A stretch of DNA of 64,000 nucleotides from Cryobacterium sp. PH31-L1 (GTDB lineage: Bacteria; Actinomycetota; Actinomycetes; Actinomycetales; Microbacteriaceae), in NCBI RefSeq assembly GCF_030063145.1, contig NZ_JASISM010000004.1, forward strand, positions 248,001 to 312,000, given 5' to 3'. Each line of letters starts with the position of its first letter. Positions within the stretch are counted from its first letter, which is position 1. The notes beneath the pieces are model-generated. The model worked only from the letters and a program-made list of their open reading frames with translations, made no database searches and had not been told where the DNA came from. This document shows positions 8,238 through 20,473 of the stretch, one piece after another. The translations under genes were made by a program, and so were the position numbers.

Positions 8238-8662
8238 GCATGGACCTGCTGAATGAGATTCGCGAGGACTTTCTCGCGCTCGAGCAGAAGGACCGTTTGC
8301 TCCTGCTGCTGGAGTTCGCCAACGAGCTGCCCGAACTTCCGCAGAAGTTTCAGGACCACCCCGATCTGCTCGAACGCGTCGTTGAATGCCAGTCCCCGGT
8401 GTTCATCTTTGTCGAAGTGGATGCCGACGGCGCGTTTCACCTGCACGCGACAGCACCGCGGGAGTCGCCGACCACTCGCGGGTTCGCGTCGATCCTGGCC
8501 CAGGGCCTGGACGGCCTCAGCGCCGAGGAGGTGCTGGCGGTTCCCGATGACTATCCGCAGTCGATCGGTCTGAGCGAGGCCGTTTCTCCGCTGCGCCTGC
8601 GCGGCATGAGCGCGATGCTCGGCCGGGCCAAACGTCAGCTGCGGGATCGCCTCGCCGCCTGA
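8234..8662 (+). CDS. sufE: SufE-family sulfur acceptor
   Basis: A 142-residue SufE protein. The family passes persulfide sulfur from a donor enzyme to Fe-S or other acceptors through one cysteine, seen here as ECQSPVF (Cys about residue 51). The GTG at 8234 overlaps the stop of the upstream rhodanese (GTGA); an ATG two codons later (8240) is also possible. The pairing with a rhodanese rather than a SufS-type desulfurase is common in actinobacteria and suggests that the rhodanese is the donor, which is inference. Confidence 0.88.
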   Translation: MSMDLLNEIREDFLALEQKDRLLLLLEFANELPELPQKFQDHPDLLERVVECQSPVFIFVEVDADGAFHLHATAPRESPTTRGFASILAQGLDGLSAEEVLAVPDDYPQSIGLSEAVSPLRLRGMSAMLGRAKRQLRDRLAA

Positions 8663-8671
8663 ATCTCGGCC

Positions 8672-9877
8672 TCAGGAGCCCGGGAGCGCGGCCAGCCAGG
8701 CCGCGATCGCGGCGTCCCACCGGGCGGGATCGTAGTTCCACAGTTTGGTATGGCGGGCTTCGCTGAACGCCACGAAAGTCACCGTGTCGGGCCGGAGCCC
8801 GGCCAGCCGGCGCGATCCGGTGGCCGGCACGAAGCCGTCGTCATCGCTGTGCAGCAGCAGAATGGGTCCATGCAGGTCGCGCGCCCTGGCCACAAAGTCG
8901 AGCCGCTTGAAATCAATCGGCTCGGTCTGCCCGGTGAGGTGCCTGGCCCAGCCTGCCCCCAAGATTGCGACCGCGCCGTGGGCGATCAGAACCGGCAGCC
9001 GCCGGTCTCTCGCCTGCGCTTTGACCACGTCGGTCCAGTCGATTACGGGAGATTCCAGCACGACACCGCGGATCAAGTGCGGGTGCGCGCTGCGGGTGAG
9101 GGTCTGCAGCACCACGGCGCCACCCATCGACCAGCCCATCAACACAATGCTCGTCGCCCCGTGCGCTGCGGCGTAGTCGATTGCAGCGTCCACGTCGGGC
9201 CATTCGGTGTCGCCGAGGCCGTACCGTCCGTCAGCGCTCGCCGGGGCGTCGCCGTCGTTGCGATAGGAGACGAGCAACGACGTGTAGCCGGCCGCGCGAA
9301 AGACCGGCACCGCCCGCAGTGCCTCCTCGCGGCGCACCGCCCGGCCGTGCACCTGAATCACCCACCGTGTCGACCGCGCTGCAGTATCCGCTGGAAAGAT
9401 CCAGGCGGGAGCTGGACCCAGGGGTGCGGGGACGGCGACCTCGGTCCACTCGACGTCCAGATCGGCGGGACTCGTGAAGAGCCAGCCGCTGAACCGGCCA
9501 CGGCGCGCCACCTGGAGGTCACCGTAGTCGACAGCGAGGATGCGCCGGGTGACGGTCGTCGCCGTGCGCGCGGTGACCTCACCGACCCGGGCGTGGCCGG
9601 TGCCGCCGTTGAAGAAGAAGCTGTAATCGCCAGGCAGCACGGAATCGCGGTGGCGTTTCAGCGAAATCGTGCCGTTCGCCAAATCGACCGCGACGACCCT
9701 GGTGTCATCGGTCCGCGCTGTCGGCGGGGTGACGATGGTCTTGGCCATGACCGCAGAGAGCACGCCGACGGCGCTGGCAAGAACAAGGGCGGAACCCGCG
9801 ACGACGATACCGGTCACGCCGAGAATCGCACGCGGAACGTGGTGGTTACGCCCGTTTGGCGGCTGTGGGTCGTGCAT
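8672..9877 (-). CDS. Membrane-anchored alpha/beta hydrolase
   Basis: A 401-residue protein with one N-terminal membrane helix (about residues 17-40), a roughly 100-residue beta-rich region, and a C-terminal alpha/beta-hydrolase domain of the BAAT/FrsA-like serine aminopeptidase type. The nucleophile lies in GWSMGG (about 249), the acid in SDDDGFVP and the histidine in EARHTKLW. It is probably an extracytoplasmic esterase or peptidase of unknown substrate. The ATG at 9877 follows GGAGG by five bases. It converges with sufE and is divergent from the DUF3000 gene. Confidence 0.8.
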   Translation of the reverse strand: MHDPQPPNGRNHHVPRAILGVTGIVVAGSALVLASAVGVLSAVMAKTIVTPPTARTDDTRVVAVDLANGTISLKRHRDSVLPGDYSFFFNGGTGHARVGEVTARTATTVTRRILAVDYGDLQVARRGRFSGWLFTSPADLDVEWTEVAVPAPLGPAPAWIFPADTAARSTRWVIQVHGRAVRREEALRAVPVFRAAGYTSLLVSYRNDGDAPASADGRYGLGDTEWPDVDAAIDYAAAHGATSIVLMGWSMGGAVVLQTLTRSAHPHLIRGVVLESPVIDWTDVVKAQARDRRLPVLIAHGAVAILGAGWARHLTGQTEPIDFKRLDFVARARDLHGPILLLHSDDDGFVPATGSRRLAGLRPDTVTFVAFSEARHTKLWNYDPARWDAAIAAWLAALPGS

Positions 9878-9929
9878 GTGCACCTCCGACTGGTCGGCGT
9901 GCCTCACGGACAACACCCAGAAAAAACTC

Positions 9930-9935
9930 TAGTCT
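9930..9935 (+). promoter_or_regulatory. -10 box of the DUF3000 gene
   Basis: TAGTCT, then six bases, then the GTG start at 9942. Confidence 0.6.
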
Positions 9936-9941
9936 GCAGAC

Positions 9942-10532
9942 GTGCCCGAAACAGATCAATCGCTTCCCGCGGAGTTTTCCGCGGCATTGACCGCGATTCG
10001 TGGCGCCACGAGCCGGGCCGAATTAGTCGTCACGGAAATTGCCGCGCCCGCCCAGCTCGCGCCGTATTCGATCGCGCTCGCCGCGAATATCCGGCCGGTG
10101 CGGCACGGCAGCGACTCCGATCTGGGGACCGGCCGCTTCATTCTGCTCTATGACCCGGAGGAGCCCGACGGCTGGAACGGAGCCTTTCGCGTGGTCTGTT
10201 TCGCGCAGGCACCGCTCGAGGTGGAGATCGGCCTCGACCCGTTTCTGGCCGAGGTCACCTGGGCCTGGCTCGTCGATGCCCTGGACTCCCGCAAGGCGAA
10301 GTACACCGCGGCCTCCGGAACGTCGACTAAAATAATCTCGTCAGGCTTTGGCGAACTCGCCAAACAGGGGGATGGCGCGCAGATTGAGCTGCGCGCGTCG
10401 TGGACGCCCCTGGATCACAATCTCACCGCCCACGTCGAGGGCTGGGGCGAGCTGCTCTGTATGCTCGCCGGCCTCCCTCCCGCTGGGGAAGGAGTCAGCA
10501 TGTTGTCAGCACGCCGAGCAGCCCGTGGCTGA
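9942..10532 (+). CDS. DUF3000 protein
   Basis: A 196-residue protein of the actinobacterial DUF3000 family, function unknown. It has no signal peptide or membrane helix. The segment FRVVCFAQAPLEVEIGLDPFLAEVTWAWL is characteristic in composition, with a Trp-rich helix. The GTG at 9942 is preceded by a -10 box and no ribosome site. Its end overlaps the ribonuclease D start by eight bases, a linkage common in actinobacteria, so a role near RNA metabolism is possible but not shown. Confidence 0.85.
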   Translation: MPETDQSLPAEFSAALTAIRGATSRAELVVTEIAAPAQLAPYSIALAANIRPVRHGSDSDLGTGRFILLYDPEEPDGWNGAFRVVCFAQAPLEVEIGLDPFLAEVTWAWLVDALDSRKAKYTAASGTSTKIISSGFGELAKQGDGAQIELRASWTPLDHNLTAHVEGWGELLCMLAGLPPAGEGVSMLSARRAARG

Positions 10533-11748
10533 ATCGCAATCCAAGCAGAGCACCGTCCAACACCAGGTCGTTGACACCCGTGAGGCCTACCTCACCGCGA
10601 CAGCCGCCCTGGCCGCCGGTAACGGGCCGGTCGGGGTCGACGCTGAGCGGGCATCCGGCTTCACCTACTCGCAACGCGCGTACCTGATTCAGATCTATCG
10701 CCGCGGCGCCGGCACGTTTCTGTTCGACCCGCCGCCGATCGGCGATTTCAGCGAGCTGAACGAAGCGCTGGCCGATGAGGAATGGGTTCTGCACGCCGCG
10801 AGCCAGGACCTCGCCTGCCTGCGCGAGGTCGGCCTCGACCCGGCACACATCTTCGACACCGAGCTTGCCGCGCGGCTGCTCGGTATTCCGCGGGTCGGCC
10901 TCGGCACCGTGGTGGAAGAGCTGCTCGGAATCCACCTCGCCAAGGAACACTCGGCCGCGAACTGGTCGACCAGACCCCTGCCCGAATCCTGGCTCGTCTA
11001 CGCCGCCCTCGACGTCGAGCTCCTGCCCGACCTGCGCGATCGCATGGTCGACCTGCTGGTCGAGTCCGACAAGACCGAGATTGCCGCCCAGGAATTCGCC
11101 GCGACCCTGGCGAAGGAGGCCAAGGCCGCCCGAGTCGACCCGTGGCGACGGCTGTCGGGTCTGCACTCCCTGCGCAGCCAGCGCAACCTCGCTGTCGCCC
11201 GGGAACTCTGGTTGGCCCGCGACGAGTTCGCGCGCGACGTGGACGTCTCCCCCGGCCGTCTCGTGCCCGACGCATCCCTGCTCGCTGCCGCCCGGGTCCT
11301 TCCGGCGACCCGGCAGGCGCTCTCCGACCTGCGCGAATTCAACGGTCGGGCGAGCCGCAACGAGCTCGACCGGTGGTGGGCTGCGATCCAGCGCGGCCGC
11401 GCCACCGCGGACCTGCCAGCGCTCAAGGCGAGCAACGACACCCTGCCACCGCCTCGGGCGTGGGCCGACCGCAATCCGGAAGCCGACGTGCGCTACAAGG
11501 CGGCGCGTGCTGCGCTCCAGGCCCTCTCCGACGAGGTCGCGATTCCCCTGGAGAATCTACTCACGCCCGACTTTCTGCGTCGGGTGGCTTGGACGCCACC
11601 AGCGCCGCTGGATGCGGCATCCGTTGCACAAGCGTTGACCAATTTGGGAGCACGGCACTGGCAAGTTGACGTGACCGCACAATTAATAGCGGATGCTTTT
11701 GTAGAAGTTCCACAAACGGCCGACCCGGCCTCGGATCTGCAGTCGTAG
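10525..11748 (+). CDS. rnd: Ribonuclease D (HRDC-containing 3'-5' exoribonuclease)
   Basis: A 407-residue DEDD-type exonuclease. Exo I is VGVDAERA (about 36), Exo II HAASQDL (about 94) and Exo III YAALDVELL (about 160). An HRDC domain covers about residues 208-285 and a second helical domain follows. RNase D trims the 3' ends of tRNAs and other stable RNAs. The chosen GTG at 10525 overlaps the DUF3000 stop; the open frame upstream of it is only the shadow of DUF3000. It is translated together with DUF3000. Confidence 0.92.
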   Translation: MAESQSKQSTVQHQVVDTREAYLTATAALAAGNGPVGVDAERASGFTYSQRAYLIQIYRRGAGTFLFDPPPIGDFSELNEALADEEWVLHAASQDLACLREVGLDPAHIFDTELAARLLGIPRVGLGTVVEELLGIHLAKEHSAANWSTRPLPESWLVYAALDVELLPDLRDRMVDLLVESDKTEIAAQEFAATLAKEAKAARVDPWRRLSGLHSLRSQRNLAVARELWLARDEFARDVDVSPGRLVPDASLLAAARVLPATRQALSDLREFNGRASRNELDRWWAAIQRGRATADLPALKASNDTLPPPRAWADRNPEADVRYKAARAALQALSDEVAIPLENLLTPDFLRRVAWTPPAPLDAASVAQALTNLGARHWQVDVTAQLIADAFVEVPQTADPASDLQS

Positions 11749-11860
11749 AAACCGCCAAACGATTCGGGCGGCCATTTCTGCCACCCTAGGATCGGGGAAG
11801 ACCCTGCAGATGCGCTGCGCCAAGCAGTCGTACCTGTGTGAATCACCTACGGGAGGCATT

Positions 11861-13066
11861 GTGGCCGAGAGAGCTGAAGTCGTTTTTGTGGACGGAGTTC
11901 GAACCCCGTTCGGACGCGCCGGTGAAAAAGGCATGTACTGGAACACCCGAGCCGATGACCTCGTGGTCAAGGCGATTATCGGGCTGATGGAACGTAACGC
12001 CGGCGTCCCGCCGGAACGCATCGACGACGTCGCGATCGCGGCCACGACCCAGACCGGCGACCAGGGACTGACCCTGGGACGCACGGCCGCCCTGTTGGCC
12101 GGCCTGCCGAAATCGGTTCCCGGTTTCGCCATCGACCGCATGTGCGCCGGGGCGATGACCGCCGTCACCATGATGGGGTCGTCGATCGGCTTCGGCGCCT
12201 ACGACCTCGCCATCGCCGGCGGCGTCGAGCACATGGGGCGCCACCCGATGGGTTTCGGGGCCGACCCGAACCCGCGATTCCTCTCCGAGCGGCTGGTCAG
12301 CGAAGACGCCCTCAATATGGGCGCGACCGCCGAACGCATCCACGACCGGTTCCCCTCGTACACCAAGGAACGCTCTGACCGGTTCGCGCTCCGCAGCCAG
12401 CAGAAGGTCGCCGCAGCCTACGAGGCCGGAAACATTCAGCCCGACCTGATTCCCGTTGCCACGCGCAGCGAGTCCGGCTGGGGTCTCGCGACCCGGGACG
12501 AGGCACCACGCCCGGAGACCACGCTCGAGGGCCTCGCCGGCCTGCGCACACCGTTCCGGTCGCACGGCCGGGTCACGGCCGGCAACGCGTCCGGCCTTAA
12601 CGACGGCGCATCCGCTTGCCTGCTGGCGAGCGGCACCACGGCCATGGAACTCGGCCTCGGCGTAAAAATGACGATGACGAGCTTCGCCTTCGCCGGCGTT
12701 GAACCGGAGGTGATGGGCCTCGGTCCGGTGCCCTCCACCGAGAAGGCGCTGCGCAAGGCCGGCCTGTCGATCACGGACATCGGCCTGTTCGAGCTCAACG
12801 AAGCCTTCGCCGTGCAGGTCATCTCATTCCTCGACCACTTCGGTATCGACGACGAAGACCCCCGCGTCAACGAATACGGCGGGGCGATCGCGCTGGGGCA
12901 TCCGCTCGCCTCCTCGGGCGTTCGCCTGATGAACCAGCTCGCCCACCAGTTCGAGTCGCACCCCGAGGTGCGCTACGGCCTCACCGCCATGTGCGTCGGC
13001 CTCGGCCAGGGCGGCTCCGTAATTTGGGAAAACCCGCACTTCAACAAGAAGGCAGCCAAGCGATGA
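11861..13066 (+). CDS. fadA: Acetyl-CoA acyltransferase (thiolase)
   Basis: A 401-residue thiolase, the last step of beta-oxidation, cutting 3-oxoacyl-CoA with CoA. The acylated Cys is in DRMCAGAM (about 96), the NEAF motif at about 318, the basic His in GHPLASSG (about 348) and the second Cys in MCVGLGQG (about 379). The GTG at 11861 follows GGGAGG (11851-11856). The stop overlaps the start of fadB (ATGA), so the two subunits of the trifunctional complex are coupled. A possible -10 box TAGGAT is seen near 11791. Confidence 0.95.
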   Translation: MAERAEVVFVDGVRTPFGRAGEKGMYWNTRADDLVVKAIIGLMERNAGVPPERIDDVAIAATTQTGDQGLTLGRTAALLAGLPKSVPGFAIDRMCAGAMTAVTMMGSSIGFGAYDLAIAGGVEHMGRHPMGFGADPNPRFLSERLVSEDALNMGATAERIHDRFPSYTKERSDRFALRSQQKVAAAYEAGNIQPDLIPVATRSESGWGLATRDEAPRPETTLEGLAGLRTPFRSHGRVTAGNASGLNDGASACLLASGTTAMELGLGVKMTMTSFAFAGVEPEVMGLGPVPSTEKALRKAGLSITDIGLFELNEAFAVQVISFLDHFGIDDEDPRVNEYGGAIALGHPLASSGVRLMNQLAHQFESHPEVRYGLTAMCVGLGQGGSVIWENPHFNKKAAKR

Positions 13067-15228
13067 CCGACTACAGTTCCCTCGATTTCTCCTCACTCGT
13101 CGCGATCTCGGCCGACGAGGTCGTCACGCATTCCTTCGTGCGCGACGTGCCGCTCTCGGGCGGCCGCACCCTGGCCCTGGTCACCCTCGACAACGGGCGC
13201 GACCACACCCGGCCGAACACGCTCGGCCCGGTCACCCTGCTCGAATTCGCCGCCACCATGGACGAGCTGACAGCCCGTGCCGGGCGCGGGGAGATCCACG
13301 GTGTCGCCGTCACCGGCAAGCCCTTCATCCTCGCCGCCGGCGCCGACCTCAGCAAGGTCGCCGAGATTCCGTCGCTCGAAGCCGGCCAGCTGCTCAGCCA
13401 GCTCGGCCACCACGCCCTGGGCAAGCTCGACACTCTCGGCGTGCCCTCGTTCGTGTTCATCAACGGGCTCGCGCTCGGCGGCGGCCTCGAAATCGGCCTG
13501 AACGCCGGCTACCGCACCGTCGACGCGGCCGTGCCCGCTATCGCACTGCCCGAGGTGTTTCTCGGCCTGATCCCAGGCTGGGGCGGCTCCTACCTGCTGC
13601 CCAACCTGATCGGCATCGAGAACGCCCTCAAGGTCATCATCGAGAACCCGCTCAAGAACAATCGCACCCTCACCGGAGCGGATGCCCTCGCGCTGGGTAT
13701 CGCGGATGTCATGTTCACGTCGGCGCGGTTCCTTGAAGACTCCATCGATTGGGCCGACGGCGTCATCGCCGGCACGACCAAGGCGGCCCGGCCCAATGTG
13801 CCCGGCAAGATCGAGCGCCTGGTCAAGTGGGACGTCGCGGTCGGCATCGCCCGCAAGATGCTGGTGAACCGTATCGGCGAGGTTGCGAAGTCGCCGTATG
13901 TGGCGCTCGACCTGCTGCAGGCGGCCAAGGGTGGCACCCGCGCCGAGGGCTTCGAACGCGAGGACGTGGCCCTGGCCGGTCTCATCGCCGGCGACCAGCT
14001 GCAGGCGAGCATCTACGCCTTCAACCTCGTGCAGAAGCGTGCTAAGCGCCCCGCGGGAGCGCCGGACAAGAAGCTCGCCCGCCCAATCACCAAGGTCGGC
14101 GTGATCGGCGCGGGCCTTATGGCCAGCCAGTTCGCCCTGCTCTTCGTGCGTCGCCTGCGGGTTCCGGTGGTCATCACCGACCTCGACCAGGCCCGCGTCG
14201 ACAAGGGAGTGGCCTACATCCATGGCGAGATCGCTGCCCTCGAGACCAAGAGCCGCATCTCAGCGGATGAAGCCAACCGGCTTCGCGCCCTCGTCACCGG
14301 CACGACCGATAAGTCGCTGTTCTCGGATGCCGACTGGGTGATCGAGGCCGTTTTCGAGGAACTCGGCGTCAAGCAGTCGGTCTTCGCCGAGATCGAGAAG
14401 TTCATCTCGCCCGAGGCCATTCTGGCCACGAACACCTCGTCGCTGTCGGTCGAGCAGATCGGGTCGAAGCTGACCCACCCCGAGCGACTGGTCGGTTTCC
14501 ACTTCTTCAACCCGGTGGCGGTCATGCCGCTCATCGAGGTGGTAAACACCCCGCAGACCGACCAGGTCACCCTCGCGACCGCGATGGTGATCGCCGGCAA
14601 GCTGCGCAAGAACGCGGTGATCACCAGGGACACTCCCGGCTTCGTCGTGAACCGTGTGCTGGCCAAGCTGCTCGGTGAAGCCATGCACGCCGTCGACACC
14701 GGAACCCCGTTCGAGGTCGTTGAAGCCGCTGTCGCGCCGTTCGGGCTGCCGATGACCCCGTTCGAGCTGCTCGAGCTCGTCGGCCTCACCGTGGGCGCTC
14801 ACGTGCTCGACACGCACCATGCCGCGTTCCCGGACCGGTTCTTCGAGAGCGACAACCTGCACAAGCTCGCCGATCACGGCAAGATCCTCGAGCGCGATGG
14901 CAAGGGGCGCCGCACCGGTTTCGACAAGGGCGCACTGAAGATCGTCGCCGGCGGCAGCACACCGATGACGGCTGAGCAAATTCTGCAGCGGGTCGAAGAC
15001 GGCCTCGTCGACGAGACCAAGCGGATGCTGGACGACGACGTGGTGCACGCGGCCGAGGACATCGACCTGTGCATGATCCTCGGTGCCGGCTGGCCGTTCC
15101 AGATGGGCGGGATCACCCCGTACCTCGACCGGGTCGGCGCGAGCGAGCGGGTCTTCGGCGGAACGTTTCACACCCCGCCGATCCGCGGGATCGGCGCTGC
15201 GGTACCGGCGGCAACCGCTCAGCACTAG
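13063..15228 (+). CDS. fadB: Fatty-acid oxidation multifunctional protein (enoyl-CoA hydratase / 3-hydroxyacyl-CoA dehydrogenase)
   Basis: A 721-residue fusion. The N-terminal third is a crotonase-type enoyl-CoA hydratase with the oxyanion segments AAGADL and LALGGGLEIG and a catalytic Glu in LPEVFLGLIPGWGG. From about residue 345 comes the NAD-binding domain (GVIGAGLMA, a GxGxxA form of the usual GxGxxG), then FHFFNPVAVMPLIEVV with the catalytic His, and a duplicated C-terminal dehydrogenase domain. With FadA it performs the hydration, oxidation and thiolysis steps of beta-oxidation. Confidence 0.95.
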   Translation: MTDYSSLDFSSLVAISADEVVTHSFVRDVPLSGGRTLALVTLDNGRDHTRPNTLGPVTLLEFAATMDELTARAGRGEIHGVAVTGKPFILAAGADLSKVAEIPSLEAGQLLSQLGHHALGKLDTLGVPSFVFINGLALGGGLEIGLNAGYRTVDAAVPAIALPEVFLGLIPGWGGSYLLPNLIGIENALKVIIENPLKNNRTLTGADALALGIADVMFTSARFLEDSIDWADGVIAGTTKAARPNVPGKIERLVKWDVAVGIARKMLVNRIGEVAKSPYVALDLLQAAKGGTRAEGFEREDVALAGLIAGDQLQASIYAFNLVQKRAKRPAGAPDKKLARPITKVGVIGAGLMASQFALLFVRRLRVPVVITDLDQARVDKGVAYIHGEIAALETKSRISADEANRLRALVTGTTDKSLFSDADWVIEAVFEELGVKQSVFAEIEKFISPEAILATNTSSLSVEQIGSKLTHPERLVGFHFFNPVAVMPLIEVVNTPQTDQVTLATAMVIAGKLRKNAVITRDTPGFVVNRVLAKLLGEAMHAVDTGTPFEVVEAAVAPFGLPMTPFELLELVGLTVGAHVLDTHHAAFPDRFFESDNLHKLADHGKILERDGKGRRTGFDKGALKIVAGGSTPMTAEQILQRVEDGLVDETKRMLDDDVVHAAEDIDLCMILGAGWPFQMGGITPYLDRVGASERVFGGTFHTPPIRGIGAAVPAATAQH

Positions 15229-15267
15229 CGAGAACCGGGCCCGGTCTGCCGACCGGGCCCACCTTAC

Positions 15268-15303
15268 GAAAGCGGGCCCATGATTGATCATGGGCCCGCT
15301 TTC
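15268..15303. terminator. Strong bidirectional terminator between fadB and dxs
   Basis: Perfect 16-base arms (15268-15283 and 15288-15303, core AAAGCGGGCCCATGA) around a TTGA loop. Both ends are flanked by A or T runs inside the stem. A second GC-only palindrome, tandem CGGGCC units, follows at 15304-15323. It separates converging genes. Confidence 0.85.
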
Positions 15304-15336
15304 CGGGCCCGGGCCCGGGCCCGGTAGTAAATGCTG

Positions 15337-17286
15337 CTAGTCGCGACGGGTTACCTTGATGGCACCGGTGTCGGTGTGGTCGGCCGGCAGCGGCCTGGCG
15401 TTCGGAATCTTGCTTCCGAGCACCATGGCAACGACATCGCGAGCGATGCGTTGCGGGGTGAGGCCGACCCGCTCGAGAATTTCGGCACGGGTACCGTGAT
15501 TGAGGAACTGGTCGGGCAGGCCGAGTTCGGTCACCGCCGTGTCGACGCCGGCCTCGCGCAGATCCTGACGAATTCGCGTGCCGATCCCGCCGACTCGAAT
15601 GCCATCTTCGATCGTGACGACGATGCGGTGAGCGGCGGCGAGGGTGATGATGCTCCGCGGCACGGGAACGACCCAGCGTGGGTCGACGACGGTGGCACCG
15701 ATCCCCTGCGCTGCCAGCCGGTCGGCCACGTCGAGCCCCATCGCTGCCATCGGACCGACCGTCACGATGAGGACATCCTGTTGGGTGGCTTCCTGAAGCA
15801 CGTCAACGCCGTCGTCCAGACGGCGAATGGCATCGAATTCGCGGCCGACCGTACCCTTGGGGTTGCGCACCACCGTCGGTCCGTCGTCGACCGCGACGGC
15901 CTCGGCCAGTTCCTCACGCAAACGAATGGAGTCGCGCGGCGCAGCCAGACGAATATTGGGAACGACCTGCAAAATGGCGAGATCCCACATGCCGTGGTGG
16001 CTGGGACCGTCCGGTCCGGTGACGCCGGAGCGGTCGAGCACGAAGGTGACGCCGGCTTTGTGCAGGGCCACGTCCATCAGCACCTGGTCGAAAGCCCGGT
16101 TGATGAACGTTGCGTACAGCGCCACGACGGGGTGCAGGCCACCGAAGGCGAGCCCGGCGGCACTGGTGACCGCGTGCTGCTCGGCAATTCCGACGTCGTG
16201 CACGCGGGACGGAAAACGCTCGGCCATCTTGTGCAGCCCGGTGGGCCGCAGCATGGCGGCGGTGATCGCGACGATTCGATCGTTCTCGATGGCCAGTCGC
16301 AGCAACTCATCGGCGAAGACCGAGGTATACGATTCTGCGCCGGGTTCTTCGACCGATTCCCCAGTCTCCGGGTCGATCTGTCCGACGGCATGGAACTGGT
16401 CGGCATCGTCCCGCACCGCGGGATCGTACCCCTTGCCCTTTTGGGTGATGGCGTGCACGATGACCGGCGCGCCGTAGCCCTTGGCTTGGGCCAGGGCCTC
16501 TTCCATCGCGTGCACGTCGTGGCCGTCGATGGGGCCGATGTATTTGATTTCGAGGTTCGAGTACAGGGCCTCATTGTTGGTGACGCGGGCGAGGAACCCG
16601 TGCATGCCGCCGCGAACGCCACGCCAGACGGCGCGTCCGGGCGCACCGAGGCGATCGAACACGTCCTTGCTGGTGAGGTAGGCATCCCGGTAGCTGGCAC
16701 GAGTGCGGATGGTGTTGAGGAATCGGGCCATACCGCCGATAGTCGGAGCGTAGGAGCGCCCATTGTCGTTGACGACGATGATGAGCTTGCGGGTGTTGTC
16801 ATCACTGATGTTGTTGAGCGCTTCCCAGGTCATTCCCCCGGTCAGTGCTCCATCGCCGACGACGGCCACGACGTGGCGGTCGTTCTGGCCGGTGATCTCG
16901 AAGGCCCGGGAGATGCCATCGGCCCAGGACAGCGAGCTGGAGGCGTGCGAACTCTCGACGATGTCGTGCACGGACTCGGACCGCTGCGGGTAGCCGGCCA
17001 GACCACCCAGCTGCCGCAGCTTGCTGAAGTCCTGCCGCCCGGTGAGAAGCTTGTGCACGTAGGACTGGTGCCCCGTGTCGAAGACGATGGCATCGGTCGG
17101 CGAGTGAAAGACCCGGTGGATGGCGATGGTCATTTCCACCACACCGAGGTTCGGCCCGAGGTGCCCACCGGTCTTGGAGATCTCCCGCACCAAAAAGGCG
17201 CGAATCTCCGCGGCCAGCTGCGGCAATTGCTCTTTCGAGAGACCATCGAGGTCCCGGGGACCGTGAATCGTCTCCAGAAGAGTCAT
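15337..17286 (-). CDS. dxs: 1-deoxy-D-xylulose-5-phosphate synthase
   Basis: A 649-residue thiamine-diphosphate enzyme that condenses pyruvate and glyceraldehyde 3-phosphate, the first step of the MEP isoprenoid pathway. TPP-binding motif GDGALTGGM (about 153), conserved FDTGHQSYVHKLLTGR (about 81), and transketolase pyrimidine and C-terminal domains (VGPMAAMGLDVADRL). The ATG at 17286 is preceded by AAAGGA at eight bases; the open frame extends a further ten codons without a ribosome site. It is a single gene closed by the terminator at 15268. Confidence 0.95.
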   Translation of the reverse strand: MTLLETIHGPRDLDGLSKEQLPQLAAEIRAFLVREISKTGGHLGPNLGVVEMTIAIHRVFHSPTDAIVFDTGHQSYVHKLLTGRQDFSKLRQLGGLAGYPQRSESVHDIVESSHASSSLSWADGISRAFEITGQNDRHVVAVVGDGALTGGMTWEALNNISDDNTRKLIIVVNDNGRSYAPTIGGMARFLNTIRTRASYRDAYLTSKDVFDRLGAPGRAVWRGVRGGMHGFLARVTNNEALYSNLEIKYIGPIDGHDVHAMEEALAQAKGYGAPVIVHAITQKGKGYDPAVRDDADQFHAVGQIDPETGESVEEPGAESYTSVFADELLRLAIENDRIVAITAAMLRPTGLHKMAERFPSRVHDVGIAEQHAVTSAAGLAFGGLHPVVALYATFINRAFDQVLMDVALHKAGVTFVLDRSGVTGPDGPSHHGMWDLAILQVVPNIRLAAPRDSIRLREELAEAVAVDDGPTVVRNPKGTVGREFDAIRRLDDGVDVLQEATQQDVLIVTVGPMAAMGLDVADRLAAQGIGATVVDPRWVVPVPRSIITLAAAHRIVVTIEDGIRVGGIGTRIRQDLREAGVDTAVTELGLPDQFLNHGTRAEILERVGLTPQRIARDVVAMVLGSKIPNARPLPADHTDTGAIKVTRRD

Positions 17287-17416
17287 TCGTCGTCCTTTCA
17301 CGTCGTATGTTGCCACGACTGCTCATCAAACCAAACCAGCGCGCAGACTCGAATGAATCGAGTCTACGCGCCGGTGTCGTACTGGTGGAGCGCCCGCCAG
17401 CGGCGCGCGTGCCGGT

Positions 17417-20263
<2,847 letters not shown>

Positions 20264-20343
20264 AATGCCCTCTCCGTTGTGGGAGCCGACGGGATACCGG
20301 CGGCAATCCTCAATTCTTGTGGCAGGCACAGCCTCGTGCCAGC

Positions 20344-20358
20344 AAGGCAAGCCTAACC
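20344..20358. promoter_or_regulatory. Candidate DtxR/IdeR iron box upstream of acnA
   Basis: AAGGCAAGCCTAACC resembles the core of the DtxR/IdeR consensus (TTAGGTTAGCCTAACCTAA). The right half is perfect and the left half has changes; by my alignment about 13 of 17 positions fit. Its place in front of an iron-sulfur enzyme gene makes iron control plausible. Confidence 0.4.
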
Positions 20359-20473
20359 AGCGGATGCCGGGGGCTGCCTTTTTCCATCGAGTTGCGCTGG
20401 TGAATTCTCACCGAACAACTATCTTGACGTCGAGATAACTCTAGCAGGGCGAGGAGGTCTCCCCCGTCGTCAT

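Noticed and set aside
15304-15323. GGGCCC tandem units as a separate regulatory element
   Set aside because: They directly adjoin a strong terminator and are better read as part of its GC-rich flank.
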